DNA of 40,556 nucleotides from a virus, in IMG/VR virus record IMGVR_UViG_3300032053_000183, positions 1 to 40,556 of that record; one strand, 5' to 3'. Position 1 is the first letter of the stretch, and the number at the start of each line of letters is the position of its first letter. Under the pieces are notes generated by a model. It saw nothing but the letters and a program-made list of their open reading frames with translations. It ran no database searches and was not told the origin of the DNA. Both the position numbers and the translations under genes were made by a program. This document shows, one piece after another, positions 7,201 to 16,035 of the stretch.

Positions 7201-9483
7201 TGTTCGACCAACAAGTTCTCTACCAGAAATTCGTGCTACCTTGTTTATTTCTGTACTGGTTCTATGCCAAGCATCCAGTTCTGCTGGACCGACATTGCCT
7301 TCCAAAGCTCTGGTAGTCATTAGAACTTCCGCAATATCCTCTAGTTCTTGGCGACTGGCTACATGGGCGTCAAATATAGCTTGCTGAAAATCCGTCAAAC
7401 TACCTTTGATTAAATCCTTGGACTCTTTCTCCACTACTCTGTCAGCTTTGAAAACGTTTATAGCTTTGGTAAGCATACTACGATTTTCAATGGAAAGTTT
7501 AGATTTGGCTAAATCTCTATACGCCTTCATTTCTCCAAGCATTTTCTGCTTCTGATAGCTCTCTACTCGCTGTGGCAGAGTTCGCTTCAATTCTTCAAAT
7601 AGATTAGTGATTCCACGAAAATCACTCCTTGCCCATAGACGTGGCAAATCATATTTGATTTTGTCTTGGATTGCCATAGGAATACCTTTTTCCAAATTAT
7701 TCATAGGTCGGGTAATAGTTAGAGTTTTGTTCTTCTGCACTTCTGCCATAGCTTTGACAAAATCATCTGTATTGCTGGATATCGCCAGTTGACCCAACTG
7801 TTCTGCAAGTTTGGGTTCTACTTTACCAGCAAGGTCTTTCACTAATGCTTGTATGTCCGACAATGCCTTTGCTGTTTCTGGGCTACCTTTCTCCATCAGT
7901 GTTTTTACAATAGAATCGTAGTGATGGAAGTATGTATTGACCAGAGACATATCATCTAAATAAGCGGCTAAAGTAGTGGCTGGCATCTTATGCCCTCTAG
8001 CCAAATTACCTGACAAAGCCTCGGATATATTGCCAGCAGATGGAGTCCTTGCAAATATAGAACCTGCCTCTGGTTGCTTATTAGCCAACCTATCTCCAAT
8101 GCTCACTATCTTTCTCTGTATATCAATTGGATGCTCCGAAAGATTTATTACTTTGGAAAATTCAGTGATGTCGAATATTGGACTTATACCGTCAAGTATC
8201 TGACGCACATTATTTTCCACTACTTGTTGCAGGACATAATAGGGAGTTTGTAGAACCATTGGGCGCCACCAGTTATAAAGTCTCTGTGCAAGTCCGAACA
8301 TACCGGGAGCTTTTATACTAGACTTAACTCCAAGTTGTCGGGTTACTATATCCTGCAACTCTTTACTCATTCCTACCATGGCACTTTTAGGGTGGGTAGC
8401 TGAGAACTTAATCCAAACATCCATATCCATTTTGTCTAGATTTTCCTGTAGATGCCCCAATGCTCTTTTCTGTAATGGGCTTTGTATTGTACCAAGGAGT
8501 TCTTGGTCAGGTATACCCATACGGAAGTCCTCAAGGATTTGGTTTAGCGGCTTACCCTTCTCTGCACCAGCACGCTCTAGGCTAGCCAGAGTATCAAAGG
8601 TATGGGTTGCTGTGTTGCTTGCGATGGTTCTATTGGATTCCTCAAAAGGTTTGCCCCATTTACCTGTGAAGAATTTACCTGTGGCACCAAATTCTGCCCA
8701 GCTGGTTTGAGGAACTTTGAATGGTAGAGCCTTCAATGCCGCTCCAGCACCTTTTATGGGAAGATTGGCTGCCTTCACAAACATATCTTCTGGTACTGTT
8801 CCAAGTGCGTGTATGCCACCAGCAAGTCCTTTATAGCCAGCTTTCAATGCAGCTTTCTCAGCAATGCCGGGAAGTCCCCAACCTATGTAACTGATTGGGT
8901 CAACACCCATCTCCATGGCAGTTCGGACAATCCAAGGAATCTGCTGATTTTCTTCCCACATAGCAGAGCGTTCTTCTGGAGATACATCGAATGTACTCCT
9001 TCCTTGTAAGCCTTCTCGAAGCTGTGACGAGAATGGTTGTGCGAGACCCATAGCTGCGGGTTTTATCCAACTGTTCTCGTGCTGCCCATACATATCTATG
9101 ATGGGCTTTATTATTGGCTGCTCTGCTATAGTCCTCAGTATTGGTTGCTTTCCTACTGCTTCCATTAGATTTGCTACTGGCTTCAGAAGAGGCTGTTCGG
9201 CAAGCCATGGGATTGGATTCTCATATGCACTTGGCAGCTTTGTAATGTCAGGGATATTTGGTTCGGGAACTGACACTGGCTTACGGACGTCAATGACCGG
9301 CCCCGCTACGGCTGAGGCAAATTCGGGGCCGTACTCATTTGTTAGTCTGGTTAAGGCTGCGGTATAAGAATCCTGTGGAAGTTTTCCTAGATATTCTTGA
9401 TATGTGGATAGGTACTTCTCCCTCTCCTCATCGGGGAGTCTGCCTAATGCCCCCATTATGTCTGACTGTTGTGGTTCAGCCAT
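4246..9483 (-). CDS. Giant internal virion protein with ART-like and GNAT-like domains
   Basis: 1745 residues, the largest gene, starting at ATG 9483 six bases after the previous stop. It is mostly helical and Gln/Lys/Glu-rich, without signal peptide or clear membrane helices, as expected of a polyvalent protein packed in a short-tailed virion and injected. Around residues 905-965 a GNAT-like half (INKNGFEIDVI...GSGSAVLKEIHDIADKHG) is seen. Its likely second half, QAQLEAWYTKLGYKPVG, lies at about 1105-1140. Between them is an ADP-ribosyltransferase-like segment with ITLYRL (R1029), SWSDD (S1043/S1045) and DLEYLVF (E1088). The C-terminal third contains repeated Tyr-rich helices. No peptidoglycan hydrolase motif was recognised. 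Domain calls rest on motif reading only. Confidence 0.88.
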   Translation of the reverse strand: MAEPQQSDIMGALGRLPDEEREKYLSTYQEYLGKLPQDSYTAALTRLTNEYGPEFASAVAGPVIDVRKPVSVPEPNIPDITKLPSAYENPIPWLAEQPLLKPVANLMEAVGKQPILRTIAEQPIIKPIIDMYGQHENSWIKPAAMGLAQPFSSQLREGLQGRSTFDVSPEERSAMWEENQQIPWIVRTAMEMGVDPISYIGWGLPGIAEKAALKAGYKGLAGGIHALGTVPEDMFVKAANLPIKGAGAALKALPFKVPQTSWAEFGATGKFFTGKWGKPFEESNRTIASNTATHTFDTLASLERAGAEKGKPLNQILEDFRMGIPDQELLGTIQSPLQKRALGHLQENLDKMDMDVWIKFSATHPKSAMVGMSKELQDIVTRQLGVKSSIKAPGMFGLAQRLYNWWRPMVLQTPYYVLQQVVENNVRQILDGISPIFDITEFSKVINLSEHPIDIQRKIVSIGDRLANKQPEAGSIFARTPSAGNISEALSGNLARGHKMPATTLAAYLDDMSLVNTYFHHYDSIVKTLMEKGSPETAKALSDIQALVKDLAGKVEPKLAEQLGQLAISSNTDDFVKAMAEVQKNKTLTITRPMNNLEKGIPMAIQDKIKYDLPRLWARSDFRGITNLFEELKRTLPQRVESYQKQKMLGEMKAYRDLAKSKLSIENRSMLTKAINVFKADRVVEKESKDLIKGSLTDFQQAIFDAHVASRQELEDIAEVLMTTRALEGNVGPAELDAWHRTSTEINKVARISGRELVGRTFNTAETIRFAKDPAKLQSAWDNYIMSIQSDFPEVAEGLKSVLAPNNDDLWNAYYKVQERRWFKVGQDKLMAMGLDAGDLAKVAGPDGKILTQMDFLQEQLKALKSWEDRIVDAWDKRHNVGIPSAANDLVGLKTELGALIPNNTEYKGVQINYTINKNGFEIDVIKSNTPKSGSGSAVLKEIHDIADKHGVAVKVHAQPLRNPAKPLDWVDNPLDAAVKDVATKGGGITRQNLIDKIEKYPDRASIIYQNTQDVLRDIHPTGKITLYRLQKSPRSEANKIISWSDDIDWLTSGGVPKSKILTKEFDIKDIFASYKNLKHRGLDQDLEYLVFNNYKPSLKNPNMTQAQLEAWYTKLGYKPVGKSTAGIATVMERPAKVGLTKNQILDDFREKVISAKESIALQSKTIHNQASNTALNTTHGTYGNYAQRTNLDEFMTGMGAPFWFFPSRSIPYYTTQLIKHPGLGIETLSMQKEANESDTPSRLFGAINLPGLDGKPSDYWYNPLQSTMWWQLTNPMSKSFNAAGAGGLEQGDNFLRNNLGVSLGPQWKIASMMVERIIAGQTGNTALTAEPQVIIPQQRWLQAVAGLKLPQFGLAGQLVSGVADALNQPFDAYLRAVYGETVAEYSKREVEKTIVDMGFNPQTATPEVIQAAWNKYYTRQLWSIPGGAVKTMNPTEKARFQAMNQKAKDMGLTKEQRTTYRDLNESPFTGLRQDQLEAVYKDIPAAKLWRYIRPAGLTAESRPIWQDYIKLKLEREKLLYGSDPSKPDKGSRLYVEQAIDRSLRTGKITPREWKALYRQNYDEYKNRVDEATKLYSKAPKTDADWESYRKMLGWDTPIRHPDDQKLDAYYDELDSSKYTDEAGAFNFDGYRTAEQNFLATVTPEQAAYIQSRKDRYKTPLRATYSNDMEKVRPYYDIQDQVLAQYPPDIKQLIEYAQQFSPVIQKAYLARSPQALLALRRVRTMKDQYRTQYPNIDRILRYWNS
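6181..6540 (-). other. AT-rich insert encoding the ART-like domain
   Basis: By hand count 111 of 360 bases are G or C (31 percent), against roughly 45-55 percent in flanking lines on both sides. The island covers residues about 982-1101 of the 1745-aa protein. That matches the stretch from ITRQNLIDKIEKYPDRAS to FNNYKPSLKNPN, which holds the R-S-E motifs. The reading frame is intact across both edges, which suggests an in-frame domain acquisition from an AT-rich source. Confidence 0.7.
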
Positions 9484-9488
9484 AGTAT

Positions 9489-11216
9489 CTACCTACCATA
9501 AGAAGGAGTTATCTGCCTAGAGGCTAACCCCGGCATCATGCGCTGCTGCATTTCAAACCAGTCCTCAGGGCTTACTCCCATCCAGTTCAGAGCACCAAGT
9601 ATTTGCTCTTGTTCGGATGGTAGGAGATTATTCCACCATTGCATAGAGGGATGAGATAGAGGGACTCCTGAGAATTTTTCACCCGGAGCAACTTCGCCTC
9701 CAGTCAGAGCGGCTACGGCTTCTGGAGTTAGTTGTCCCATCTGTGCCCAGTATTTATATGGGTCAGCAGCGTACATGTTGGCCATATTCTGAGTAGAAGC
9801 AGCTAGTTCTCTCTGCCGCATCAGTTCATTCTGTTGGGCAGTTTGTGCTGCTTGTGCTTGGTTATTCATCTGTGCAATGCGTTCATTGGATTGAGTCTGA
9901 GCCATTATTTCTGCCATGCGGTCTCTAGCAACTTGGGCTGCATTTGTACCACCTTGGCCTTCTGCTCCTCCACCACCTGATATTTGCCGCCACTCACTTC
10001 CATTCCAGAAGAACCTACCATCAGGACTAATTTGCAAACCACTTGCTCCTTGTCCTCCAGTATTATTTCTAGCGGCGTCTAATATGGCTTTATCCGCAGC
10101 TTGTTGAGCTGCCAAATCGGCTGCTGCCTTGTCTGCTGCGGCTTTATCCGATGCAGTTTTGTCCGCTGCGGTCTTTGCAGTCTCGGCTGCCCCAACTCCA
10201 AACCAGTCAGGAAAGCCACCTCCTATAGAGTTTACTGCTCCTGCACCTGCTAGTCCTGTGGGAACCGCAAGTTTTGCCCAGTTGGGGAGATTAGTTGGAC
10301 CCATACTTGAACTCTTTAACCAGTTACCTGCACCGCTGAGCCATCCCGGAACTTGACCTGCGGCGGCTACGGTTGGTTCAGCCTTTCCTGCGAGTGCTAA
10401 CAAGTCCTTCCCTTGGCTTCCAAGTTGGGCAGCCTTCTGTGCATCGGTCATGGCTTCCCATAAAAGTCTTCCACTAGATAAATTGCTAGACCCAAATGAC
10501 CGAACTCCGCCTATTCCCGGCAAAGACTGTGCCGCCATTAACCAAGATTCAGGACCACCAGTAGGATTGCCACTTGTATTAAATCCGGGCGTGTTTGAGC
10601 CTCCGGGCGGTACATACAAGCCGCCTCCGGGTTTAGTCAAACCAGCAAACCAGTCTCCCATGCCTTGCCAGTTCGGCGTGACCTGCGCTTGCTTGGCAAC
10701 AGGAACGGCATTGAAGCCGCCTTGAGCAGTTTGTTCTGCGCCGCCATATTCCTCACCTGTTATTTGCTGATATAGGTCTTGGGCTCCAGGCTGCTGCATT
10801 GTATTAACTGCTTGTTGGCTCAACTGCGCTGGCTGCTGAGGTTGAAAGATGTTTTGTAGCCAACTCGGTTGCTCAACTATCGGCTGATTCATCATTGGCG
10901 TCGGAGGCCGATATGCAGCTGGTTGATTATAGTTCTGGAATTGACTTAGCTGATTTCTTGTAGCTTGTACGTTGCTGATAGGCGTTGGAGGTCTAGGAGT
11001 GGGCAAAGTAGGAGGCTTGGGAGTTGGTGCTCGTAATGCTGCTGGTGTCTGAATAGTATTGTAGCCTCCAGAACCAGTAGGAGTCATGCCAAGATATTCA
11101 TTTCCAGTTATTTTCTTATAGAGACTTTGGGCTCCGGGATTCTGCATAGTGTCGAACGCTTTTTGGTTCAACTGAGCTCCAGCTTGAGGTTTGAATAAAT
11201 CATCCCACCATGCCAT
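9489..11216 (-). CDS. Virion protein with internal duplication and coiled coil
   Basis: 575 residues from ATG 11216 behind AGGAGGG. A module of about 55 residues occurs twice: residues 3-58 (WWDDLFKPQAGAQLNQKAF...TMQNPGAQSLYKKITGNEY) and about 118-172 (WLQNIFQPQQPAQLSQQAV...TMQQPGAQDLYQQITGEEY), joined by a Pro-rich linker. A Gly/Pro-rich middle, a short hydrophobic stretch (LAVPTGLAGAGAVNSIGG) and an Ala-rich coiled coil (AADKTASDKAAADKAAADLA) follow. There is also a DGRFFWNGSEW motif and a Gln/Ala-rich helix. It lies between the portal and the giant internal protein, so it is probably ejected with the DNA or lines the portal. I know of no enzyme motif in it. Confidence 0.83.
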   Translation of the reverse strand: MAWWDDLFKPQAGAQLNQKAFDTMQNPGAQSLYKKITGNEYLGMTPTGSGGYNTIQTPAALRAPTPKPPTLPTPRPPTPISNVQATRNQLSQFQNYNQPAAYRPPTPMMNQPIVEQPSWLQNIFQPQQPAQLSQQAVNTMQQPGAQDLYQQITGEEYGGAEQTAQGGFNAVPVAKQAQVTPNWQGMGDWFAGLTKPGGGLYVPPGGSNTPGFNTSGNPTGGPESWLMAAQSLPGIGGVRSFGSSNLSSGRLLWEAMTDAQKAAQLGSQGKDLLALAGKAEPTVAAAGQVPGWLSGAGNWLKSSSMGPTNLPNWAKLAVPTGLAGAGAVNSIGGGFPDWFGVGAAETAKTAADKTASDKAAADKAAADLAAQQAADKAILDAARNNTGGQGASGLQISPDGRFFWNGSEWRQISGGGGAEGQGGTNAAQVARDRMAEIMAQTQSNERIAQMNNQAQAAQTAQQNELMRQRELAASTQNMANMYAADPYKYWAQMGQLTPEAVAALTGGEVAPGEKFSGVPLSHPSMQWWNNLLPSEQEQILGALNWMGVSPEDWFEMQQRMMPGLASRQITPSYGR

Positions 11217-11217
11217 T

Positions 11218-11499
11218 TTATATTCCCTCCTTTTGGTCTTGCTTTAGTTTCATTAGTTCCATGCGAGCCATCCAGTCACATATTGGGCAGGGTTCTTGTT
11301 CGCCCTCGGTGTGGTAGATGTCCAGTAGAGCAGCTATCTCTTGTTCGGATAGTGCATCGTATGGCTTGTTCAATATCTTCCATGGCGCATCTGGTATCTG
11401 CATAGTCTGGCTTATCTCGTCTTTGAACATTGCGATGGCGCCAAGAACAGGTCTTAGGGTTTCAGCGACTAGTCGTTCCAAGTAAGTTTTTTCTGCCAT
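11218..11499 (-). CDS. 93-residue late protein with CPIC motif
   Basis: Starts at ATG 11499 with GGAG nine bases upstream, two bases after the portal stop, and ends two bases before the next start. It is mostly helical (KTYLERLVAETLRPVLGAIAMFKDEIS, then SEQEIAALLDIYHTEG) with one CPICDW pair near the C-terminus that could bind metal only as a dimer. Its place between portal and internal virion protein suggests an assembly factor or small internal protein. No family is recognised. Confidence 0.75.
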   Translation of the reverse strand: MAEKTYLERLVAETLRPVLGAIAMFKDEISQTMQIPDAPWKILNKPYDALSEQEIAALLDIYHTEGEQEPCPICDWMARMELMKLKQDQKEGI

Positions 11500-11500
11500 C

Positions 11501-13393
11501 TTACTGCGCTCCGGGATAAGGATTTGAGCTTGGGATTCCTTGTACTGCCATTGAGCCTCCTGTACTTGGCTTGCCTTGACCAGCTATGAGGGCAGCCATC
11601 TGCTCTGGACTACCCGGCATCGGAGGTCTGAAGCCTCCCATATTCTGCCTTGCCATAGCTGATACTGCTTGTGCCATTCCCTCTCCAGATGCTAGAGGCT
11701 GGCCGGGGATGCCTTGACCTGGCTGTTGACTCTGCATGGGCGGCAGTTGTCCACTCTGTAGAGCTTTAATTTTGCCGAGTCGAGCCATCTCTCCGGCCAA
11801 CTCTTGCGAAACTAATTGAGCCACTACCTGTCTGATGGCTGGGTCATTGCGGAGCTTTTCAGCTTCCACTCTGATGTCCTCAGCTTCGGGGTCAATGTGG
11901 CTCATGTATCGCCTTCGTGCTGTGGCAGAAGAAATTATGCCCGTCTTGACAAGGTTTTCCATGTCTGCGTGTCGTCTGGCTTCTTCTTCTGCGGATACGG
12001 GTGTGAACTCCACAAATGTAGTATAATGATGCTTGATTTTCTTCCTCTCTACTCGGAAGTCGAATTCTTCATTGGGAGTCCTTGCCCAGATGTGAAAGTC
12101 CTCTGGGACCACTCTCTCTGCAATCTTGGTGCAGTTGCTCATGACCTTGGCAGTTGAGAGTTGCAGCTGCTCCATGATACTGTCATAGCGAAGTCTGGCT
12201 TCCGATATTACCTGCGCTCTGTCGGTGCCCGACCTTACGCCAGTTTCTCCCAGACCTCTGACAGACCTCGGTGCACCAGAGGCAGCGAGTATCGAGCTTG
12301 TATAAGCCAAATGCTGCATGACGAACTCAGGCGGTGGAGCTTTGACGTATTCCTCCATTGTCACACCTGCGGGTTTTTCATAAATCTTCCCATACTTCAT
12401 CTTTATCGTGGTCAGAGCAGCGGCTCCTGGACCAGAGACGAATGTTATGGGCCAACTCTGCGATTTCAAAACGATGTTATAAACTGAGTAGGCAAAGGAT
12501 TCTGAACGAAGTAGCGGGAGCAGATACCTGACCAATCCCACTGCCTTTATCTCAGACTTGGAAGATTTGCTCTGATTGCCAAGACCTGAGTAGCCAACGA
12601 CATACGGGACAAATCCGTAATCATGCTCAATTATTCCCTCTTTGTCACCGGCAGTTAGCATGGGTTCGTTGTTGACGTAGATGGCTCTCCACTTCTTGTC
12701 AATATATGAGACTTGCACCACATCTTGATAGTTGCCCGCACCTGCTGTGGCGACTCCTACAACGGGGGCAGTCCAGTTCGACCACTCTGCCCTTGCTTGA
12801 CTGATGGTCTTTGTCTCCTCAATAATCATATAGTTGCCAGATGGGTCAGGATAGACATTGCGTGGATGAACGGAGCGAATACCTATTGGCAGAACATCGT
12901 AGAGTTCGCCATTGTAGATATCCATTCTCTCCTTGAACTCATCGTCCGATTCACCTTTCTCTTGTTCTGGCTCTTCTGGCACCTTGTTCTCGTCAAAGAC
13001 GGTTTCAAAACACCACATGCCGTATAAGCAGCCATGCTTTGCGGCAGTGCGCCATGGACTTATATCCGACTCTATCTTGGTTCTATAGAACATTGCCATG
13101 TCGAATTTGCGCAGCATTTCTGCTTGGTCTTTTGCCACTGCATCAGTCCCTCGCATGGGTCTAAAGAAGCGTGCATAGACAGTGGATATGTGATTGGTGC
13201 CAGCATCAACTATGTCCCTAACTGTGGGCAGGACTATTCCATCCTCTTTGTACTCCTCTGGCAGTCCGAGTTTGTCTCGAAACTGCATTTCGTAGTAGAG
13301 GTCGTCTTGGTCAAAGGCGATATTTCTGGCACTATACAGGCTCTTTAGGCTCGCCAGTTTGCCAAATATCTCGGACTTCGTAGGTTTGTCCAT
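11501..13393 (-). CDS. Portal protein
   Basis: 630 residues. ATG 13393 is chosen because GGAGG lies nine bases upstream, even though the gene then overlaps the preceding one by 62 bases. The layout fits podovirus-type portals: an N-terminal helical wing (RDIVDAGTNHISTVYARFFRP), an insertion with an acidic loop (EEPEQEKGESDDEFKERMDIY), and a stem/clip region ending in YPDPSGNYMIIEE. A long helix then includes LVRYLLPLLRSESFAYSVYNIVLKS, and the crown region is Gln/Met/Pro-rich. It forms the dodecameric ring through which the terminase pumps DNA. It lies directly after the large terminase block, as expected. Confidence 0.9.
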   Translation of the reverse strand: MDKPTKSEIFGKLASLKSLYSARNIAFDQDDLYYEMQFRDKLGLPEEYKEDGIVLPTVRDIVDAGTNHISTVYARFFRPMRGTDAVAKDQAEMLRKFDMAMFYRTKIESDISPWRTAAKHGCLYGMWCFETVFDENKVPEEPEQEKGESDDEFKERMDIYNGELYDVLPIGIRSVHPRNVYPDPSGNYMIIEETKTISQARAEWSNWTAPVVGVATAGAGNYQDVVQVSYIDKKWRAIYVNNEPMLTAGDKEGIIEHDYGFVPYVVGYSGLGNQSKSSKSEIKAVGLVRYLLPLLRSESFAYSVYNIVLKSQSWPITFVSGPGAAALTTIKMKYGKIYEKPAGVTMEEYVKAPPPEFVMQHLAYTSSILAASGAPRSVRGLGETGVRSGTDRAQVISEARLRYDSIMEQLQLSTAKVMSNCTKIAERVVPEDFHIWARTPNEEFDFRVERKKIKHHYTTFVEFTPVSAEEEARRHADMENLVKTGIISSATARRRYMSHIDPEAEDIRVEAEKLRNDPAIRQVVAQLVSQELAGEMARLGKIKALQSGQLPPMQSQQPGQGIPGQPLASGEGMAQAVSAMARQNMGGFRPPMPGSPEQMAALIAGQGKPSTGGSMAVQGIPSSNPYPGAQ

Positions 13394-13610
13394 TCTCTTT
13401 TTCCTCCATGGTCAGATTGGTCTCTATTTGTCTCAGACGTGCAGGCTCGGCTAGCTTCAAGAACTCCTCAAGAATACGGCTTGCGGTTGCCTCAATGACC
13501 TGCTCTGCGTGGGTTCTATAACGCATCGCTGTACCCCAGACAAAAGGAGTCTCTTCAAGTTTCATCTTGATTGCGGTCCAGTTCTCAGGTCTCCAGTCTT
13601 TATCTATCAT
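13332..13610 (-). CDS. 92-residue late protein between terminase and portal
   Basis: Starts at ATG 13610 behind AGGAG and is separated by two bases from the large terminase stop. The C-terminal 20 codons overlap the portal start. The product is charged and helical (YRTHAEQVIEATASRILEEFLKLAEPARLRQIETNL), without membrane or metal-binding motifs. Genes in this slot in other phages are often head-tail or terminase accessory proteins. I cannot assign it further. Confidence 0.75.
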   Translation of the reverse strand: MIDKDWRPENWTAIKMKLEETPFVWGTAMRYRTHAEQVIEATASRILEEFLKLAEPARLRQIETNLTMEEKENGQTYEVRDIWQTGEPKEPV

Positions 13611-13612
13611 TA

Positions 13613-15148
13613 TTAAAATCTCCTGTTGCTGAATGTGGCATAATCCCCTACTGCCAGTGTACTACCTGTGAAGTGTTGTGGGCTGACGGCGATGGCACCC
13701 ATAAACGCCATTGCTCGGTCGTCATGTATCTTGCTTATTATCTTGCCGTCTTTGTAGACCATAGCCTTGAGTTGCCGAATCAGTTTGCGGTCATAGCTTA
13801 CTATTGACCCATTCCTTATTGCAGATATGGTGTCACCTACCATTCCCGCCTTATTGCTGTGATTAGTGACCCAGCCCCACTTTCCTGTTAGCTCGCCATT
13901 AGCCGACCTCTCAGGATATAGATTCTTGTAAACGATGTCATTGACCAGATAGTTTAGGACACCAATGCCGACTCCATTCCTCTCTACTATCAACAGGGCA
14001 TTGTTGTATTTGGTCGCAACATCTGCCACTTTATATGCAAATGACTTTTGCTCCATCTTGCTCTGCACAGCGGCGACTTGTTCAAGACCGCCTGCCGTTA
14101 GCTTCAAGACTACACCATCATGTGGGTCACTTCCTGTTGCACCTTCGCCGCCACATGGGTCAACCCAGAATATATATCTCGCCCCAAGTTCAGGTTCTCG
14201 CCAAATCTCAAGTATCCCGTCTTGCTTGATTGGGTCACGGGACTTGAGACTCCAAGATTGAAGCTGCTCATCCACTTCGCTGAACACTTTGTCTGGAGGA
14301 CCAAGCCAGCAAGATTCCAAATCCTCGATGTATTCTTGCGGAAACAAGTTGCCTTTATTGTCGCTCCGCATACTCCTCATCTTCCAACGCTTCCATCTTA
14401 TCTGGTCTTCATTCAAGCCTTTCTCAAGCATGAGTTCCATCTCTTTCCCCGTGAAGTCCAGCTCTCCACGTTCTTCTTCTGCTACCAACTCACTGCCTCT
14501 CTCAATCTTATAGTCGTCTGCGAGCCACCAGTAGAAAGGAACTAGCTTGTAGTCGGACTCGCCATTTATGCAGTCCTGTACGGAAGAATAAAAATAGCCA
14601 CTGTCGCCCAGTGGAGTAGATTCCCTTACCAAATACCCCGACATCGGCACCGCCTCAGCCAAACCACTTAGGAGCTTTTCTGCATCCGTATAATGTGCCT
14701 CTTCCGAAATATGCGCTCGATGAACTGTGTCGCCTCTCCCAAATGCTCGCTGTCCTGCGGTGCCGATATACATAGTGCTGCCATTCTCGAATACTTTTTC
14801 GTTGTCCGAATCATGAAACATCTTGCTCTGCATGTCTTTGGGCAAATGCTTGTGATAAATGTCCACCTTGTCGAGCAGTCGCCTTGTGGCATACTCCTCA
14901 TGGCTGACTATTGCTACCACTAAGCCCGGTATGAGTTGTGCCTCGATGAAGAACAGAGCCAGAATTGCCGTACTAATACCTTCCTGACGGCTCTTACACA
15001 GAATCATTCGGTGAGACCAATTCGAGAACAGCCATTTCTGCGCCTTGTTCAGCTTGAATCTCTGCATAGTAGCATCCTTGTCTACTATCCACAGCAGATT
15101 TTCGACCAAGGCTAACTTGGTTGCCAAGTCTGTATTAGGCGCAGTCAT
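13613..15148 (-). CDS. terL: Terminase large subunit
   Basis: 511 residues from ATG 15148 behind AAGGAG. The ATPase domain shows the terminase-type Walker A segment CKSRQEGIST (residues 51-60) and, in the Walker B position, RAHISEEAHY with E149/E150 as candidate catalytic acids. A coupling-type motif follows (ESTPLGDSGYFY). The C-terminal RNase H-like nuclease has YIFWVDPCGGEG (D330), LLIVERNGVG and KIHDDRAMAFMGA as its metal-binding acids. It cuts and translocates DNA through the portal. Both catalytic domains look intact. The neighbouring upstream genes are a membrane protein and the small-subunit candidate. Confidence 0.93.
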   Translation of the reverse strand: MTAPNTDLATKLALVENLLWIVDKDATMQRFKLNKAQKWLFSNWSHRMILCKSRQEGISTAILALFFIEAQLIPGLVVAIVSHEEYATRRLLDKVDIYHKHLPKDMQSKMFHDSDNEKVFENGSTMYIGTAGQRAFGRGDTVHRAHISEEAHYTDAEKLLSGLAEAVPMSGYLVRESTPLGDSGYFYSSVQDCINGESDYKLVPFYWWLADDYKIERGSELVAEEERGELDFTGKEMELMLEKGLNEDQIRWKRWKMRSMRSDNKGNLFPQEYIEDLESCWLGPPDKVFSEVDEQLQSWSLKSRDPIKQDGILEIWREPELGARYIFWVDPCGGEGATGSDPHDGVVLKLTAGGLEQVAAVQSKMEQKSFAYKVADVATKYNNALLIVERNGVGIGVLNYLVNDIVYKNLYPERSANGELTGKWGWVTNHSNKAGMVGDTISAIRNGSIVSYDRKLIRQLKAMVYKDGKIISKIHDDRAMAFMGAIAVSPQHFTGSTLAVGDYATFSNRRF

Positions 15149-15157
15149 GGAAACTCC

Positions 15158-16024
15158 TTACAGGTCTTCCATTGTTTCCCAGCTAACTCCTGCACGGGCC
15201 CAAGGGTCGAAACCCATAGGATAGGAGCCGCTGAACTGTACATTCCTTGCTTCGGCTGGACTATACCCAAATTCCTGCAATGCCAGACGGCTTTTCTCGT
15301 TGCCCTCTCCAGCATACACCCTCGTCACGGCTTCATCGACTGTGGACTTCACGGCGTACCAAATCGCTCTTTTCATGAAGGCGGCTTTCATATACGCCAA
15401 TGCTGGCTCCTTGTCAATGGCTGTGAAAAGGTCGGAGATAATCTGGATGTCCACCTTGCTCGACATTGCACCGAGGAATCCCGGCTGCTGGCTCAGCTTT
15501 TCGCAAGTTTTCTGGTCCAGCATAACGCCTACCACTTCCTCGATTGCCTGACGAGCGACTTCAACTGGAGTGCCTCCTATGCTGGCAAATCTCCGCAACG
15601 CCGCTTCAAAACGCTCCTTGAAAGTCCCAAGCAGTAGTGCCTTGGCTCCCTCCCATGTACTGAACGTCTGCCGTGCTATATTTATTCTATCCTTGACAAG
15701 AGAGATGGGAGCTACCATTGCCACTGTCTCAGGTGCCGCAATGGCGATTGCAACCTCTGGTGCCGTAATCGCAAGTGTTTTTATCATTTCGGTCTTGGTT
15801 TCCAAAGCTGTCTGTGCCGCCACAGCCTTTCCTTTTGCGGCGCTCTGATTGACCAGCGCAAATATGAGTGAGGCAAGTATCGGCGCAAGTATGGCGATGA
15901 GTTTTACCCACACATCAATATTTTCCTGTGCAATGCCGAACGCCAATGCCACTGTACCAGCTATGCCTACCAGTGACATTATGAACTTTTGTATTCCAGC
16001 TGGTGTGGTGAAATCAAAATCCAT
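15158..16024 (-). CDS. Two-helix membrane protein, possible holin
   Basis: 288 residues from ATG 16024 behind AGGAGAAGG. Two hydrophobic helices lie near the N-terminus (about 15-32, MSLVGIAGTVALAFGI; and 41-58, LIAILAPILASLIFALV), separated by a short acidic loop. They are followed by an Ala-rich, mostly helical soluble domain of about 220 residues. The N-terminal hairpin resembles small holins, but the large C-terminal domain does not. The position between the terminase subunits is unusual. It could act in host membrane permeabilisation, in packaging at the membrane, or in superinfection exclusion. I cannot decide. Confidence 0.8.
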   Translation of the reverse strand: MDFDFTTPAGIQKFIMSLVGIAGTVALAFGIAQENIDVWVKLIAILAPILASLIFALVNQSAAKGKAVAAQTALETKTEMIKTLAITAPEVAIAIAAPETVAMVAPISLVKDRINIARQTFSTWEGAKALLLGTFKERFEAALRRFASIGGTPVEVARQAIEEVVGVMLDQKTCEKLSQQPGFLGAMSSKVDIQIISDLFTAIDKEPALAYMKAAFMKRAIWYAVKSTVDEAVTRVYAGEGNEKSRLALQEFGYSPAEARNVQFSGSYPMGFDPWARAGVSWETMEDL

Positions 16025-16035
16025 ATTTCCTTCTC

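Noticed and set aside
14120-14545. 141-codon plus-strand frame inside the large terminase gene
   Set aside because: The terminase catalytic motifs occupy the other strand and the frame has no plausible start region.
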